16,286 bases of DNA from JBGLNJ01 sp964353405 (GCA_964353405.1 CAYGWJ010000150.1:1-16286); one strand, 5' to 3'. Positions 1 through 7,222 are shown, counted from the stretch's first letter. Numbers and translations: made by a program. Notes: generated by a model not told the origin, from the letters alone.

Positions 1-38
1 ATTGAATCCGCAACTGCACATCCACAAAGGAGAGTAAG

Positions 39-965
39 ATGCAGATCATAGGCGAAAACATCCACATTATTTCCCCCAAAGTGAAGGAAGCCGTTGCCAA
101 CCGCGACAGGGCTTTCTTCGTTGACCTGGCGCGGAAGCAAAAAGAGGCCGGCGCCTGGGCGCTCGACCTCAACATCGGCCCGCAGAAAAAAGCCGGGCCG
201 GAAGTGATGAGTTGGCTGGTGGACGTGATACAGGAGGCGGTGGGCAATACGATGCCGCTCTCGCTGGACACGACCAACCTGGCCGCTGTCGAAGCCGGAT
301 TGAAAAAGATTCCGCGGGGCAACGCCATCATCAACTCGGTAAGCGCGCAGGCCGAACGATTGGCAAACGTCCCGCCTGTGGCGGCGCAGTATGGCGCGCA
401 GCTCATCGCACTCACGATGGGCGAATCTGGTATCCCCGTCAGCGCCGAAGCGCGCGTGAGCATCATGCTCGAGACGCTGTCGCCGCGCTTTGAAGAGGCG
501 GGTTTGCCGCTGGAAAATGTCATTATTGACCCGCTGGTGCTGACGGTGTCCGGTTGCCAGGAGTATGTGCCGCAGTGCGTTGAGGCCGTGCGCATCTTCA
601 AGAACGCCGGGCTGCCGTGCAAGGTGAGCGTTGGCCTTTCGAACGTGTCGAACGCCGTGCCGGCTGCCAACCGCCCGCTCCTCAATCGCGTGTTTATGGT
701 GCAGTTGATGGCCGCCGGTCTGGACATGGTGATTGCCGATCCGCTGGATGCCGACCTGGCCGAGTTCATTCGTATCGTCGAGACGCGCGACGAGTCCACG
801 CCAGTGAGCAAGCTGCTCGTCACGTTGTATGACCGTACTGCTGCGATGGAAGAGTTGCAGCCGGAAGACGTGGACATGAATGACCTGCAGCAGGCTGCCA
901 TCTGGAAGACTGTCCGCGTCCTGCTCAACAAGACAATTTACGCTGACGCTTACCTCACCATCTAG
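39..965 (+). CDS. acsE: AcsE-like methyltetrahydrofolate:corrinoid iron-sulfur protein methyltransferase
   Basis: The 308-residue protein has a pterin-binding TIM-barrel fold and looks like the Wood-Ljungdahl enzyme that moves the methyl group of methyl-THF to the cobalt of the corrinoid iron-sulfur protein in the cytoplasm. Recognisable AcsE landmarks are the start MQIIGENIH, LDLNIGP (residues 42-48), SLDTTN (75-80), IINS (97-100), IDPL (163-166) and GLSNVSN (199-205). In the family, the Asn of the last motif contacts N5 of the folate. The Moorella enzyme is about 262 residues. The extra length here sits mainly between residues 245 and 290, before the usual ending LLNKTIYADAY. The ATG has a strong AAGGAG site a few bases upstream. 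FolD lies 3 kb downstream on the same strand, which fits a C1 cluster whose other genes would be left of the window. Use in methylamine or methoxy-compound metabolism is an alternative, because MtrH/MtgA-type relatives share the fold. Confidence 0.88.
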   Translation: MQIIGENIHIISPKVKEAVANRDRAFFVDLARKQKEAGAWALDLNIGPQKKAGPEVMSWLVDVIQEAVGNTMPLSLDTTNLAAVEAGLKKIPRGNAIINSVSAQAERLANVPPVAAQYGAQLIALTMGESGIPVSAEARVSIMLETLSPRFEEAGLPLENVIIDPLVLTVSGCQEYVPQCVEAVRIFKNAGLPCKVSVGLSNVSNAVPAANRPLLNRVFMVQLMAAGLDMVIADPLDADLAEFIRIVETRDESTPVSKLLVTLYDRTAAMEELQPEDVDMNDLQQAAIWKTVRVLLNKTIYADAYLTI

Positions 966-1154
966 GAGCCTGTCGGAGAACCCGTAGTTTAGGGCCTTGT
1001 GCCCGTCGCAAATCCAACGCCCGCAAGGGGCTAGGCTACCTCTCCGACAAGCTGCTAGGCTACTGATCGTTATGAGACAAGGTGACCAGATGACCAGGTG
1101 ACAAGGTGATAGGCGCACATCTCCTTGTCTCTGTGTCTCTCCATCTCCTTGTCT
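966..1154. repeat. Intergenic inverted repeat plus degenerate low-complexity spacer
   Basis: There is no coding sequence here. Positions 967-979 (AGCCTGTCGGAGA) and 1041-1053 (TCTCCGACAAGCT) form a near-perfect inverted repeat around a 61-base centre, and GCTAGGCTAC-like words recur beside it. From 1074 to 1154 the DNA consists of short words built on ACAAGGTGACCAG, followed by their complement-like partner (CTCCTTGTCTCTGTG). The two halves could fold on each other. The spacer runs up to the ribosome binding site of the malic enzyme gene. An apparent upstream ATG at 1125 lies inside the repeat and is not a believable start. Confidence 0.6.
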
Positions 1155-1172
1155 AAAACAAAGGAGAATCTT

Positions 1173-2678
1173 ATGCCGAAAGAAGCTCATCAGCCTACCG
1201 TGGAGGAGCTCACGGCCAACGCCTACCAGCCGATGAAGGACGCGCTCGAGCTCCACCCCCTCTACAAACGCAAGATCGAAACGACGCTCAAAGTCTGCGT
1301 GCGCAACTTTGACGATTTTGCCATCTGGTACACCCCCGGCGTCTCCAAGCCCTGCCTGGACATCCGCGACAACCCGGACCGGGTGTACGAGCACACGAAC
1401 AAGTGGAACACGGTCGCCGTGGTGTCCGATGGCACGCGCGTGCTGGGCATGGGCGACATTGGCCCCAAGGCCGGCATGCCCGTGATGGAAGGCAAGTCGC
1501 TGTTGTACAAGTACCTGGGCGGCGTGGACGGCTTTCCGCTGATGGTGGACAGCAAAGACCCTGAAGAGATTATCAAGGTGGTCAAGCTGTTGCAGCCCGG
1601 CCTGGGCGGCGTGAACCTGGAAGACATTTCGCAGCCCAAGTGCTTTTACATTCTGGACACGCTGCGAGCCGAGTGCGAGATTCCGGTCTGGCACGACGAC
1701 CAGCAAGGCACGGCGTGCGTCACGCTGGCGGGGCTGATCAACGCGCTCAAAGTGGTGGGCAAGAAGATTAGCGAGGCCAAGATGGCTTTCATCGGCGCAG
1801 GCGCAGCCAACGTCGCCATCAGCCGCCTGATCTTTGCCTACGGTGGGACGCCGGCGCTGTGCACCATGGTGGACAGCAAGGGTATCTTGCACGAGGGCCG
1901 CGACGACATCGAAGCGCGCAAGGCCGAGTACGTAGACAAGTGGAAGCTGTGCAACATTACGAATGCCGAAGGCCGCACGGGCGGCATCGCCGAAGCGCTG
2001 GTCGGCGCGGATGTGTGCATCGCGCTGTCCAAGCCGGGCCCGGACACGATCCGGAAGGAATGGGTCGCCCAGATGGCCCCTGGCTCCATCGTGTTTGCCT
2101 GCGCCAACCCAATTCCCGAAATGTGGCCGTGGGACGCCAAAGAGGCCGGCGTGACGGTCTTTGCCACAGGCCGCAGCGATTTTCCGAACCAGGTCAACAA
2201 CAGCCTGGGCTTTCCCGGCATCTTCCGTGGCACGCTCGACGTGCGCGCCAAGACGATCACCGACGAGATGTGCATCGCAGCCGCGGAAGAGATGGCTCGC
2301 ACGGCGGAAGAAAAGGGCCTCAGCGCCAACTGTATCATGCCGACGATGGACGACGTGGACGTGTTCCCGCGCGAAGCGGCGGCGGTGGCGATGAAGGCCA
2401 TCGAGCAGGGCATTGCCAAGTTCACCGATATGACCTTTGAGCAGGAATACGAGAACGCCAAGGCCATCATCACGCGGGCGCGTGGAATGGTGCAGGACGC
2501 GATGGCGACGGGTTACATTGCCATGCCCAAGGGAAGCGTGGCGCCCAAACCGACCAAGATGGCGATGAAGGCCGTGGCTAAAGCGACCGCCAAGAAGGCT
2601 CTGGCCAAACCCAAAGCCACAAAGTCCGTAACAACGAAAGCGGCCAAGAAGGCGGCCACGCGCCTAGCTCGCAAGTAA
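1173..2678 (+). CDS. NAD(P)-dependent malic enzyme with a basic lysine/alanine-rich C-terminal tail
   Basis: The product is 501 residues and oxidatively decarboxylates malate to pyruvate with reduction of NAD(P). It carries the short bacterial malic enzyme set: WYTPGVSKPC with the catalytic Tyr (residue 53), VMEGKSLLYK with the catalytic Lys (108), NLEDISQP and WHDDQQGT with the metal ligands (about 150-151 and 175-176), and a Rossmann GAGAAN loop (208-213). The start at 1173 is chosen because AAAGGAG lies directly upstream; an in-frame ATG 48 bases earlier falls in repeat DNA. The enzyme core ends near residue 450. After it come 51 residues with 14 Lys, 2 Arg and no Asp or Glu, in a K/A/T/P pattern like histone H1 tails. 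The role of the tail is unknown. Cofactor preference cannot be read with confidence. It lies 207 bases after the AcsE-like gene and 39 before a flavoprotein gene. Confidence 0.93.
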   Translation: MPKEAHQPTVEELTANAYQPMKDALELHPLYKRKIETTLKVCVRNFDDFAIWYTPGVSKPCLDIRDNPDRVYEHTNKWNTVAVVSDGTRVLGMGDIGPKAGMPVMEGKSLLYKYLGGVDGFPLMVDSKDPEEIIKVVKLLQPGLGGVNLEDISQPKCFYILDTLRAECEIPVWHDDQQGTACVTLAGLINALKVVGKKISEAKMAFIGAGAANVAISRLIFAYGGTPALCTMVDSKGILHEGRDDIEARKAEYVDKWKLCNITNAEGRTGGIAEALVGADVCIALSKPGPDTIRKEWVAQMAPGSIVFACANPIPEMWPWDAKEAGVTVFATGRSDFPNQVNNSLGFPGIFRGTLDVRAKTITDEMCIAAAEEMARTAEEKGLSANCIMPTMDDVDVFPREAAAVAMKAIEQGIAKFTDMTFEQEYENAKAIITRARGMVQDAMATGYIAMPKGSVAPKPTKMAMKAVAKATAKKALAKPKATKSVTTKAAKKAATRLARK

Positions 2679-2717
2679 CTCGGTCCGTTGGTATTTAACA
2701 CGTGAAAGGAGACTCGT

Positions 2718-3623
2718 ATGTATGATCTGATTATTCTGGGCGGTGGACCGGCCGGGTTGACGGCGGCCGTGTATGCGATCCGCAAGCGCTTGGAGGTGCT
2801 GCTTGTCTCGCCCGACCTGGGCGGCAAGACCAGCTGGCACATGCACTTGCCGGATAACCTGGAGCGCTTCCAGGTTATCACGGGCGACGAAGTGGTGGGC
2901 CGTTTCAAGAGCCAGATTGAATACCTAGAGTTTGCGCGCAAGCTGGAGCATGGCGAGAAGGTGGAAGCGATCGAAGGCGGCTATGCCGTCAAGACGAAGG
3001 AAGGCAACCGCTACGAAGCCAAAGCCGTCCTCGTCGCCACGGGCGCGGGCGCCGTCAAGCTCAACGTCCCCGGCGAGAGCAAGTACCGCCTGCGCGGGCT
3101 GGCCTACAGCGCCGTGTCCTACGCGCCGCTGTTCATTGACCGGACGGCAGCGGTGGTGGGCGAAGGCGAGCTGGGTGTCAAGAGCGCGCTCGAGTTGGCG
3201 CAGATTGCGCGCCAGGTCTACTTGATCGTCCCGTCGTTGTCCGTGCTGGACAACTCGTTCGGCAAGAAACTAGTCGCGTCCAAGAACGTCACCGTGCTCG
3301 ACGGCTACACGGTCAAAGAGATCAAGGGCGAAGAGACCTATGCGCGCAGCATTGTCGTGACCCGAGGAGCGGAAGAAAAAGAACTGGTCGTGGACGTGAC
3401 GTTCGTCGAGCTGGACCTGCTGCCGAATTCGGATTGTGTCGCCGGTCTGGTCAAGCTCAACGAAAAGAAGCAAATCGTGGTGGACTGCAGCAACCGCACC
3501 AGCCGCGCCGGCATCTTTGCGGCGGGCGACGTGACGGACACCTACGCCGAGCAAGTGCTCATTTGCATCGGCGAAGGCGCCAAGGCTGCGCTGTCGGCTT
3601 ACGAGTATATCCTGGCGCTGTAA
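2718..3623 (+). CDS. Thioredoxin-reductase-like FAD/NAD(P) oxidoreductase lacking the redox cysteine pair
   Basis: This 301-residue flavoprotein has the two-dinucleotide layout of thioredoxin reductase: an FAD loop GGGPAG (residues 8-13), VLVATGA (104-110), a second nucleotide loop GEGELG (148-153), and a closing GIFAAGDV motif that contacts FAD. In thioredoxin reductases the segment GxxYCATCDG provides the disulfide. Here the matching stretch is GLAYSAVSYAP, so both Cys positions are Ser (131 and 134). It therefore cannot do normal dithiol exchange. It may act like the ferredoxin/flavodoxin-NADP reductases of this fold, or pass electrons to another protein. The second loop also departs from the usual GGGDSA, so nucleotide choice is unclear. 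The ATG follows AAAGGAG. It sits between the malic enzyme, a possible NAD(P)H source, and an unknown small gene, probably in one operon. Confidence 0.85.
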   Translation: MYDLIILGGGPAGLTAAVYAIRKRLEVLLVSPDLGGKTSWHMHLPDNLERFQVITGDEVVGRFKSQIEYLEFARKLEHGEKVEAIEGGYAVKTKEGNRYEAKAVLVATGAGAVKLNVPGESKYRLRGLAYSAVSYAPLFIDRTAAVVGEGELGVKSALELAQIARQVYLIVPSLSVLDNSFGKKLVASKNVTVLDGYTVKEIKGEETYARSIVVTRGAEEKELVVDVTFVELDLLPNSDCVAGLVKLNEKKQIVVDCSNRTSRAGIFAAGDVTDTYAEQVLICIGEGAKAALSAYEYILAL

Positions 3624-3712
3624 AGCGACGAAGGACGAATCCCCATTCATCTTGGGTCATCGCGGCCAAGCCCAAAGGGTCCGTTCTTCGTCAGAACGTT
3701 GTGAGCGTCATG
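3624..3712. repeat. Degenerate inverted-repeat spacer
   Basis: The gap between the flavoprotein and the next small gene opens with GACGAAGGACGAATCC and later shows GGTCCGTTCTTCGTC, an approximate inverted repeat of it. The DNA is made of short ACGAAGGA-type words rather than coding sequence. It does not end in a T-run, so it is not a typical terminator, and transcription probably continues into the next gene. Confidence 0.4.
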
Positions 3713-3726
3713 GGCGGAGGTGAACC

Positions 3727-4023
3727 TTGAAACGCTTTGGTTTGCGCCATGCATTCGGCGGCGAGGGCAATCCCTCGCAAGAAGGCGTGGCCGTGGAAGG
3801 CACCGGGCTGGACGCGGTGGAGATTGGGATCACGGGCGGCTGCATGACGTTGCTCGTTCCCGCCGATATGCCCGATAGCGCCGTGGCGCGCCTGGATCGA
3901 ATGACCCGCTTTGTCCGGTGGGAGATGATGCTCGAAGACGGCTCGACGATGATCATCACACTTCCCGCCGGGGCCGAAGACCTGGATGTGACCATCACCA
4001 AGCCTGAGGAAAGCGGAGCATAA
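3727..4023 (+). CDS. Small conserved-looking protein of unknown function
   Basis: The protein is 98 residues and I do not recognise its family. The start is TTG at 3727, supported by a well-spaced GGAGGTG at about 3716-3722. It is soluble and acidic to neutral, with no membrane segment or signal peptide. The middle reads as beta-rich sequence: a GLDAVEIGITGGCMTLLVP stretch, then a helix-like RLDRMTRFVRWEMMLEDG, then STMIITLPAG and a final DVTITKP strand. One cysteine is present (in GGCM). There are no obvious catalytic motifs. It lies between the flavoprotein and FolD with a 35-base gap to FolD, so it is probably cotranscribed with the C1 genes and may be an accessory or regulatory partner. 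That role is inference from position only. Confidence 0.65.
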   Translation: MKRFGLRHAFGGEGNPSQEGVAVEGTGLDAVEIGITGGCMTLLVPADMPDSAVARLDRMTRFVRWEMMLEDGSTMIITLPAGAEDLDVTITKPEESGA

Positions 4024-4042
4024 AACGTAGAACGTAAACAGT
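4022..4042. repeat. Short low-complexity spacer (ACGTAGAACGTAAAC words)
   Basis: Directly after the stop of the 98-residue gene, the spacer is made of repeated AACGTA words before the GAGGAG ribosome binding site of folD. It resembles the other word-repeat spacers in this window but is too short for strong statements. Confidence 0.3.
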
Positions 4043-4058
4043 AATGAGGAGACCAAAC

Positions 4059-4973
4059 ATGACTGCCACCATTATTGACGGCAAAGCTGTTGCACAAGCG
4101 ATTCGGGAGGAGGTCAAAGCTGAAGTCGCGCAGTTGCGTGAAAAGGGACTCGTGCCCGGCCTGGCGACGGTGATTGTGGGCCTTCGACCCGATAGCGTGA
4201 GCTATGTCACCAGCAAGCGCCAGACGTGCCACGAACTGGGCATCGAATCCATCGGAGTGGAATTCCCGGAGACCGTGTCGCAGGACGAGCTGCTGGCCAA
4301 GATTCACCAGCTCAGCGCCGACCCCAAGGTTCACGGCATCCTGGTGCAGTTGCCGCTGCCCAAGCACATCAACGAAGAGACCATCCTCAATGCCGTGAGC
4401 ATTGACAAGGACGTGGATGGGTTCCATCCCGTCAACGTGGGCAAGCTGGGCATGAAGGGCCGCCAGCCGTTGTTCGCGCCCTGCACGCCCTCGGGCGTCG
4501 TCGAGCTGCTCGACCGCGTGGGCTGCAAGATTAGTGGAAGCCGCGCGGTGGTGCTGGGACGCAGCAACATCGTCGGTATGCCGGCGGCACTGTTGCTCCT
4601 GGGCCGCGATGCGACCGTGACGATTTGCCACAGCAAGACGCAAAACATCGCCGAAGTCACGCGCCAGGGCGACATCCTGGTCGCTGCGATTGGCAAGGCC
4701 AAGTTTGTCAAAGCCGACATGGTCAAGCCAGGCGCGTATGTGATTGACGTGGGCGTGAACGGCGTTCCAGTGTTGAACCCGGACGGCACGCCGGCCATCA
4801 GCGAAAAGACCGGCAAGCCCAAGACCAAACTGGTTGGCGACGTGGACTTTGAGGCCGTGAAAGAAATCGCCGCGGCCATTACGCCCGTGCCGGGCGGCGT
4901 CGGCCCGATGACGATTGCGATGCTGATGAAGAACACGCTGCGAGGAGCCAAGCACGCGTTCGGGCTGCTGTAG
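4059..4973 (+). CDS. folD: FolD bifunctional methylene-THF dehydrogenase / methenyl-THF cyclohydrolase
   Basis: The 304-residue protein interconverts 5,10-methylene-THF, 5,10-methenyl-THF and 10-formyl-THF in the cytoplasm, using NAD(P). The usual signatures are present: SYVTSKRQ with the catalytic Tyr 49 and Lys 53, VQLPLPKHI with Gln 97, DVDGFHPVNVG with Asp 120, PCTPSGVVELL, the Rossmann motif GRSNIVGMP (167-175), and the closing PVPGGVGPMTIAML. Length is normal to slightly long for the family, the extra residues coming from a short insert (PDGTPAISEKTGKPKTK) between the NGV and GDVDF motifs. The start is ATG 4059, since GAGGAG lies just upstream; an in-frame ATG at 4044 overlaps that site. 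A strong terminator follows within 20 bases, so folD closes the + strand C1 operon. With the AcsE-like gene it covers two steps of the methyl branch of the Wood-Ljungdahl pathway. Confidence 0.97.
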   Translation: MTATIIDGKAVAQAIREEVKAEVAQLREKGLVPGLATVIVGLRPDSVSYVTSKRQTCHELGIESIGVEFPETVSQDELLAKIHQLSADPKVHGILVQLPLPKHINEETILNAVSIDKDVDGFHPVNVGKLGMKGRQPLFAPCTPSGVVELLDRVGCKISGSRAVVLGRSNIVGMPAALLLLGRDATVTICHSKTQNIAEVTRQGDILVAAIGKAKFVKADMVKPGAYVIDVGVNGVPVLNPDGTPAISEKTGKPKTKLVGDVDFEAVKEIAAAITPVPGGVGPMTIAMLMKNTLRGAKHAFGLL

Positions 4974-4991
4974 CAGTTACGTGGCATAGAG

Positions 4992-5025
4992 AAAAGGGAC
5001 AGCCGGGTTTAGGCTATCCCTTTTT
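4992..5025 (+). terminator. Rho-independent terminator after folD
   Basis: AAAAGGGACAGCC and GGCTATCCCTTTTT form a 13-base stem with one mismatch and a 7-base loop, ending in five T. It lies about 18 bases after the folD stop and ends the C1 cluster. Confidence 0.85.
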
Positions 5026-5370
5026 CATGTAGACTTCGAGGTCTCACGCCAAGCGAAAGTTCTGTAGTCAACTGCGTGATTCGTTTTCACGCGCGAGGTT
5101 TACTGGCGTATAATGTCGTTTGACTGGGGCAGCTGGCGAGAAAAGTTGGACGACGAAGTCAGATTTCCGAACCTCGCCATGAGATGGCAGGTCAGCCGAT
5201 TCGATGCCTCGTAATAGTTTTGGGCGAATGGCGGTCTCTGCAAATCAACACCTGCCTGCGGCTGGCACGCAGCACATTTCTAACCTTCGCGAGGGTGTCA
5301 GTGATTTGAAAAGCAACATGGTCGAGGCAGTCAGGGTGTGCGTTGCTATTTCTAACGGGAGGTGAGCAAA
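5026..5370 (+). other. 345-base intergenic region upstream of the DUF362 gene
   Basis: No convincing gene is seen. A TATAAT hexamer stands at 5109-5114 with weak TTTTCA/TTTCAC sequence 18-19 bases upstream, giving a possible promoter and a leader of roughly 250 bases. A 53-codon open frame (5204-5365) ends inside the ribosome binding site of the next gene, but it has no binding site of its own. A GGGAGGTGA site at 5357-5365 serves the DUF362 gene. Confidence 0.5.
5084..5114 (+). promoter_or_regulatory. Possible sigma70-type promoter for the DUF362 gene
   Basis: The -10 is a perfect TATAAT (5109-5114). The -35 is poor (TTTTCA at 5084-5089 with a 19-base spacer, or TTTCAC one base on with 18). 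It lies after the folD terminator and before the next gene on the same strand. Confidence 0.35.
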
Positions 5371-6555
5371 ATGGTGCAACTATCGCGCCGCGAGTTTTTG
5401 CTCGGCGCCGCTGCGGCCGGCGCAGCTCTCACACTGGGCCGGCGGCCGTCGCATTCGACACGCGCCGCGCGATCCGCGTTCCCGTCCAATCGCGTCGTCC
5501 ATACCCAGAGTGACGCGGCGACCTATTGGGATTACGCGACAGGCTGGTACGGCGATTACGTCAGTCAGCCCGTGGTGGACGCGATGACGGATCGGGGCGT
5601 AATGACCCTGACGAACACGGTGACCCTCGCTGACGCCTGGCGTGCCCTCATCCCCGCTTACACCAGCGGCCAAATAGTCGCCATCAAGATCAATCTCAAC
5701 AACGCCGATTGCAATGATGGCGATCAGGTGATTGATGCGCTTCCTCAACCGGTCAACTCTGTCATTCGGGGATTGAAGGCGATCGGCGTGCCGGAAGATA
5801 ACATCTGGGTGTATGACGTGACCAGTGGCTGGCACAACGGCGAAATGCCGGCGCGCCTTGTGGCTCAAATCACCGCACTGTACCCCAATGTCCAATTTCA
5901 TTCGAACGAGAGTGGCTGCTCAATTGCGCTCGGTTACAGCAGCACCGAGAAAATTCATTTTGCCGTCCCTTCCGGTAAGCCGGCGATCAGCAACCGGCCG
6001 ATTTGCAACGCGCTTGTCGGCGCGTCCTACCTGATCAATATGCCGATCATGAAAAAGCACGGGATGGCCGGCGTCACGCTCGGATTCAAGAATCACTTTG
6101 GCTCCTTCGACAGTTGCCAACTCGTTCACTGGTCGGTGGATCTCGGCGACGGAGAGTACGTTTCGACCTACAATGGTCTGGTGGATATCTATGACAATGC
6201 GCATTTTAAAAACAAGACGGTCTTGACCCTTGGCGACGGCCTCTATGGAGCACGGATCAACAATTACGACGAAGTTCCCAGTCCGTGGCCGACCTTTGGC
6301 AACAAATCGCCGAACAGTCTCTTTTTTTCGATGGACCCGGTGGCGATTGACTGTGTAATGTATGATTTCCTCGACGCGGAAGGCGGCGTCCCGGCCGGTT
6401 CGGACGATTACCTGAAACTCGCGAACGCACACGGCTTGGGTGCCTTTGAGCACTGGGATGCAGCACACCAATACCATACGATTGACTATCAGCGGATTCA
6501 AGTCAGCCTGACGTTGCCGCTGCACACGTACTTGCCACTGATCTGTCGCGACTAA
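5371..6555 (+). CDS. Tat-exported DUF362 family protein with a YLPLI-type C-terminus
   Basis: The protein is 394 residues. It opens with a twin-arginine signal: SRREFLLG (residues 5-12), an Ala-rich hydrophobic stretch, then a short polar region, so export in folded form is expected. The body matches DUF362 (PF04015), best seen in LINMPIMKKHGMAGVTLGFK, NHFGSF and the late FSMDPVAIDCVMYDFL segment. The family's reaction is not established. Some members carry ferredoxin domains, but none is visible here. The last residues are LPLHTYLPLICRD, like the short Y-L-P-L ending I associate with many exported Chloroflexota proteins. I chose ATG 5371; a GTG at 5362 lies inside the GGGAGGTGA ribosome binding site. 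It appears to be a single-gene unit with its own promoter region and a terminator downstream. Confidence 0.82.
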   Translation: MVQLSRREFLLGAAAAGAALTLGRRPSHSTRAARSAFPSNRVVHTQSDAATYWDYATGWYGDYVSQPVVDAMTDRGVMTLTNTVTLADAWRALIPAYTSGQIVAIKINLNNADCNDGDQVIDALPQPVNSVIRGLKAIGVPEDNIWVYDVTSGWHNGEMPARLVAQITALYPNVQFHSNESGCSIALGYSSTEKIHFAVPSGKPAISNRPICNALVGASYLINMPIMKKHGMAGVTLGFKNHFGSFDSCQLVHWSVDLGDGEYVSTYNGLVDIYDNAHFKNKTVLTLGDGLYGARINNYDEVPSPWPTFGNKSPNSLFFSMDPVAIDCVMYDFLDAEGGVPAGSDDYLKLANAHGLGAFEHWDAAHQYHTIDYQRIQVSLTLPLHTYLPLICRD

Positions 6556-6729
6556 CGAGTCAAAGGCAGATGTGTGATTTGACCGTGGCCCGTTATGGAA
6601 TTGCAATGAACGTAAATGCCACGCTCAGACATTCTGTGCTACTATGAGGCCGTAACCGAGATTTGTTGTAAGAGTCGCTGCTAAGAGCGCAAGACATCAT
6701 TGACAGAAGGGAGGCGCCAGGGAGAGTGT

Positions 6730-6760
6730 GGGGGCGGCCAACTTGAGGCCGCCCCCTTTT
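6730..6760 (+). terminator. Rho-independent terminator
   Basis: GGGGGCGGCC and GGCCGCCCCC form a perfect 10-bp GC stem around AACTTGA, followed by TTTT. The T-run exists only on the + strand. It lies about 175 bases after the DUF362 stop. Confidence 0.85.
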
Positions 6761-6772
6761 GTGTCTACACAG

Positions 6773-6801
6773 TTGCGCTAGAAGCGCATCGGGAATATCA
6801 T
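6773..6801 (+). promoter_or_regulatory. Candidate promoter for the 6836-9098 gene block
   Basis: TTGCGC (6773-6778) and TATCAT (6796-6801) are separated by exactly 17 bases, directly after a terminator and 35 bases before the next gene start. The -35 is weak (3 of 6). Confidence 0.4.
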
Positions 6802-6835
6802 AGGGCCGGTGTAAACTGATGGTGAGGATAACCCG

Positions 6836-7222
6836 ATGAACAAATCGGAATGGCTGGGCACGCTGCAGACTGAACGCGCGCAGTGAGACGCGCTGGTGGC
6901 CGAGGTGGGCGAGGCGCGCATGACGCAGCCGGGCGCTGCGGGCGAGTGGTCGGTCAAGGACGTTATTGCACACGTTACGTGGTTCGAGCGTGAGATGGTA
7001 GGCGTGCTGCGGGCGCATGCCGTGTTCGATCAATTGTTGGCGGGGATGCAAGCACTGGCGGAAGAGGATTTGCACGATCCGCTGCGATTTGCGGAAATGC
7101 CGGCGGACTGGGCGCCGTGGCAGGTGATTGCCAGCAATAGCTGCGAGCCCTATCGCCAGCATGCGCCGGGTTTTCGAGATTGGATGGCTCAATATGCCCA
7201 AGAGGCCCCGACCTGTGACTGA
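6836..7222 (+). pseudogene. Decayed DinB/ClbS-like four-helix protein gene
   Basis: Reading from ATG 6836 gives a typical DinB/ClbS (DfsB) beginning, MNKSEWLGTLQTERAQ, then TGA at 6884-6886 where the family usually has Trp in an RAxWDALL motif, then DALVAEVGEARM in the same frame. The frame continues through the family hallmark EWSVKDVIAHVTWFE to the stop at 7222. TGG to TGA is a single-base change. The middle is also short: LRAHAVFDQLLAGMQ follows the first His-containing helix almost at once, where relatives have about 30-40 more residues, so an internal deletion is likely. The predicted total is 128 codons against roughly 160-180 in the family. The late segment ADWAPWQVIASNSCEPYRQH still looks family-like. 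Two independent lesions argue for a true pseudogene rather than a sequencing error. Readthrough cannot be ruled out. Confidence 0.75.

Larger units (their letters stand above)
6556..6835 (+). other. Intergenic region with terminator and promoter
   Basis: No coding sequence is supported. The first 170 bases could be a 3' untranslated region of the DUF362 message or a small RNA, but I see no clear promoter for the latter. After the hairpin terminator at 6730-6760, a promoter-like pair at 6773-6801 faces the next gene. Confidence 0.45.

Noticed and set aside
1125..1172. Upstream in-frame start that would add 16 residues to the malic enzyme
   Set aside because: It lies in low-complexity repeat DNA with no ribosome binding site, whereas ATG 1173 follows AAAGGAG.
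3708..4955. Long minus-strand open frame of 415 codons
   Set aside because: It lies antisense to folD and the 98-residue gene. Its His/Arg-rich composition is typical of the shadow frame of a GC-rich gene.
5204..5365. 53-codon open frame ending in the ribosome binding site of the DUF362 gene
   Set aside because: It has no ribosome binding site, no recognisable sequence and ordinary composition. A leader peptide is possible but unsupported.
6884..6886. TGA read as selenocysteine or tryptophan
   Set aside because: The family has Trp here, other genes in the window use TGA as stop, and the same gene has a second lesion, so a nonsense mutation is simpler.
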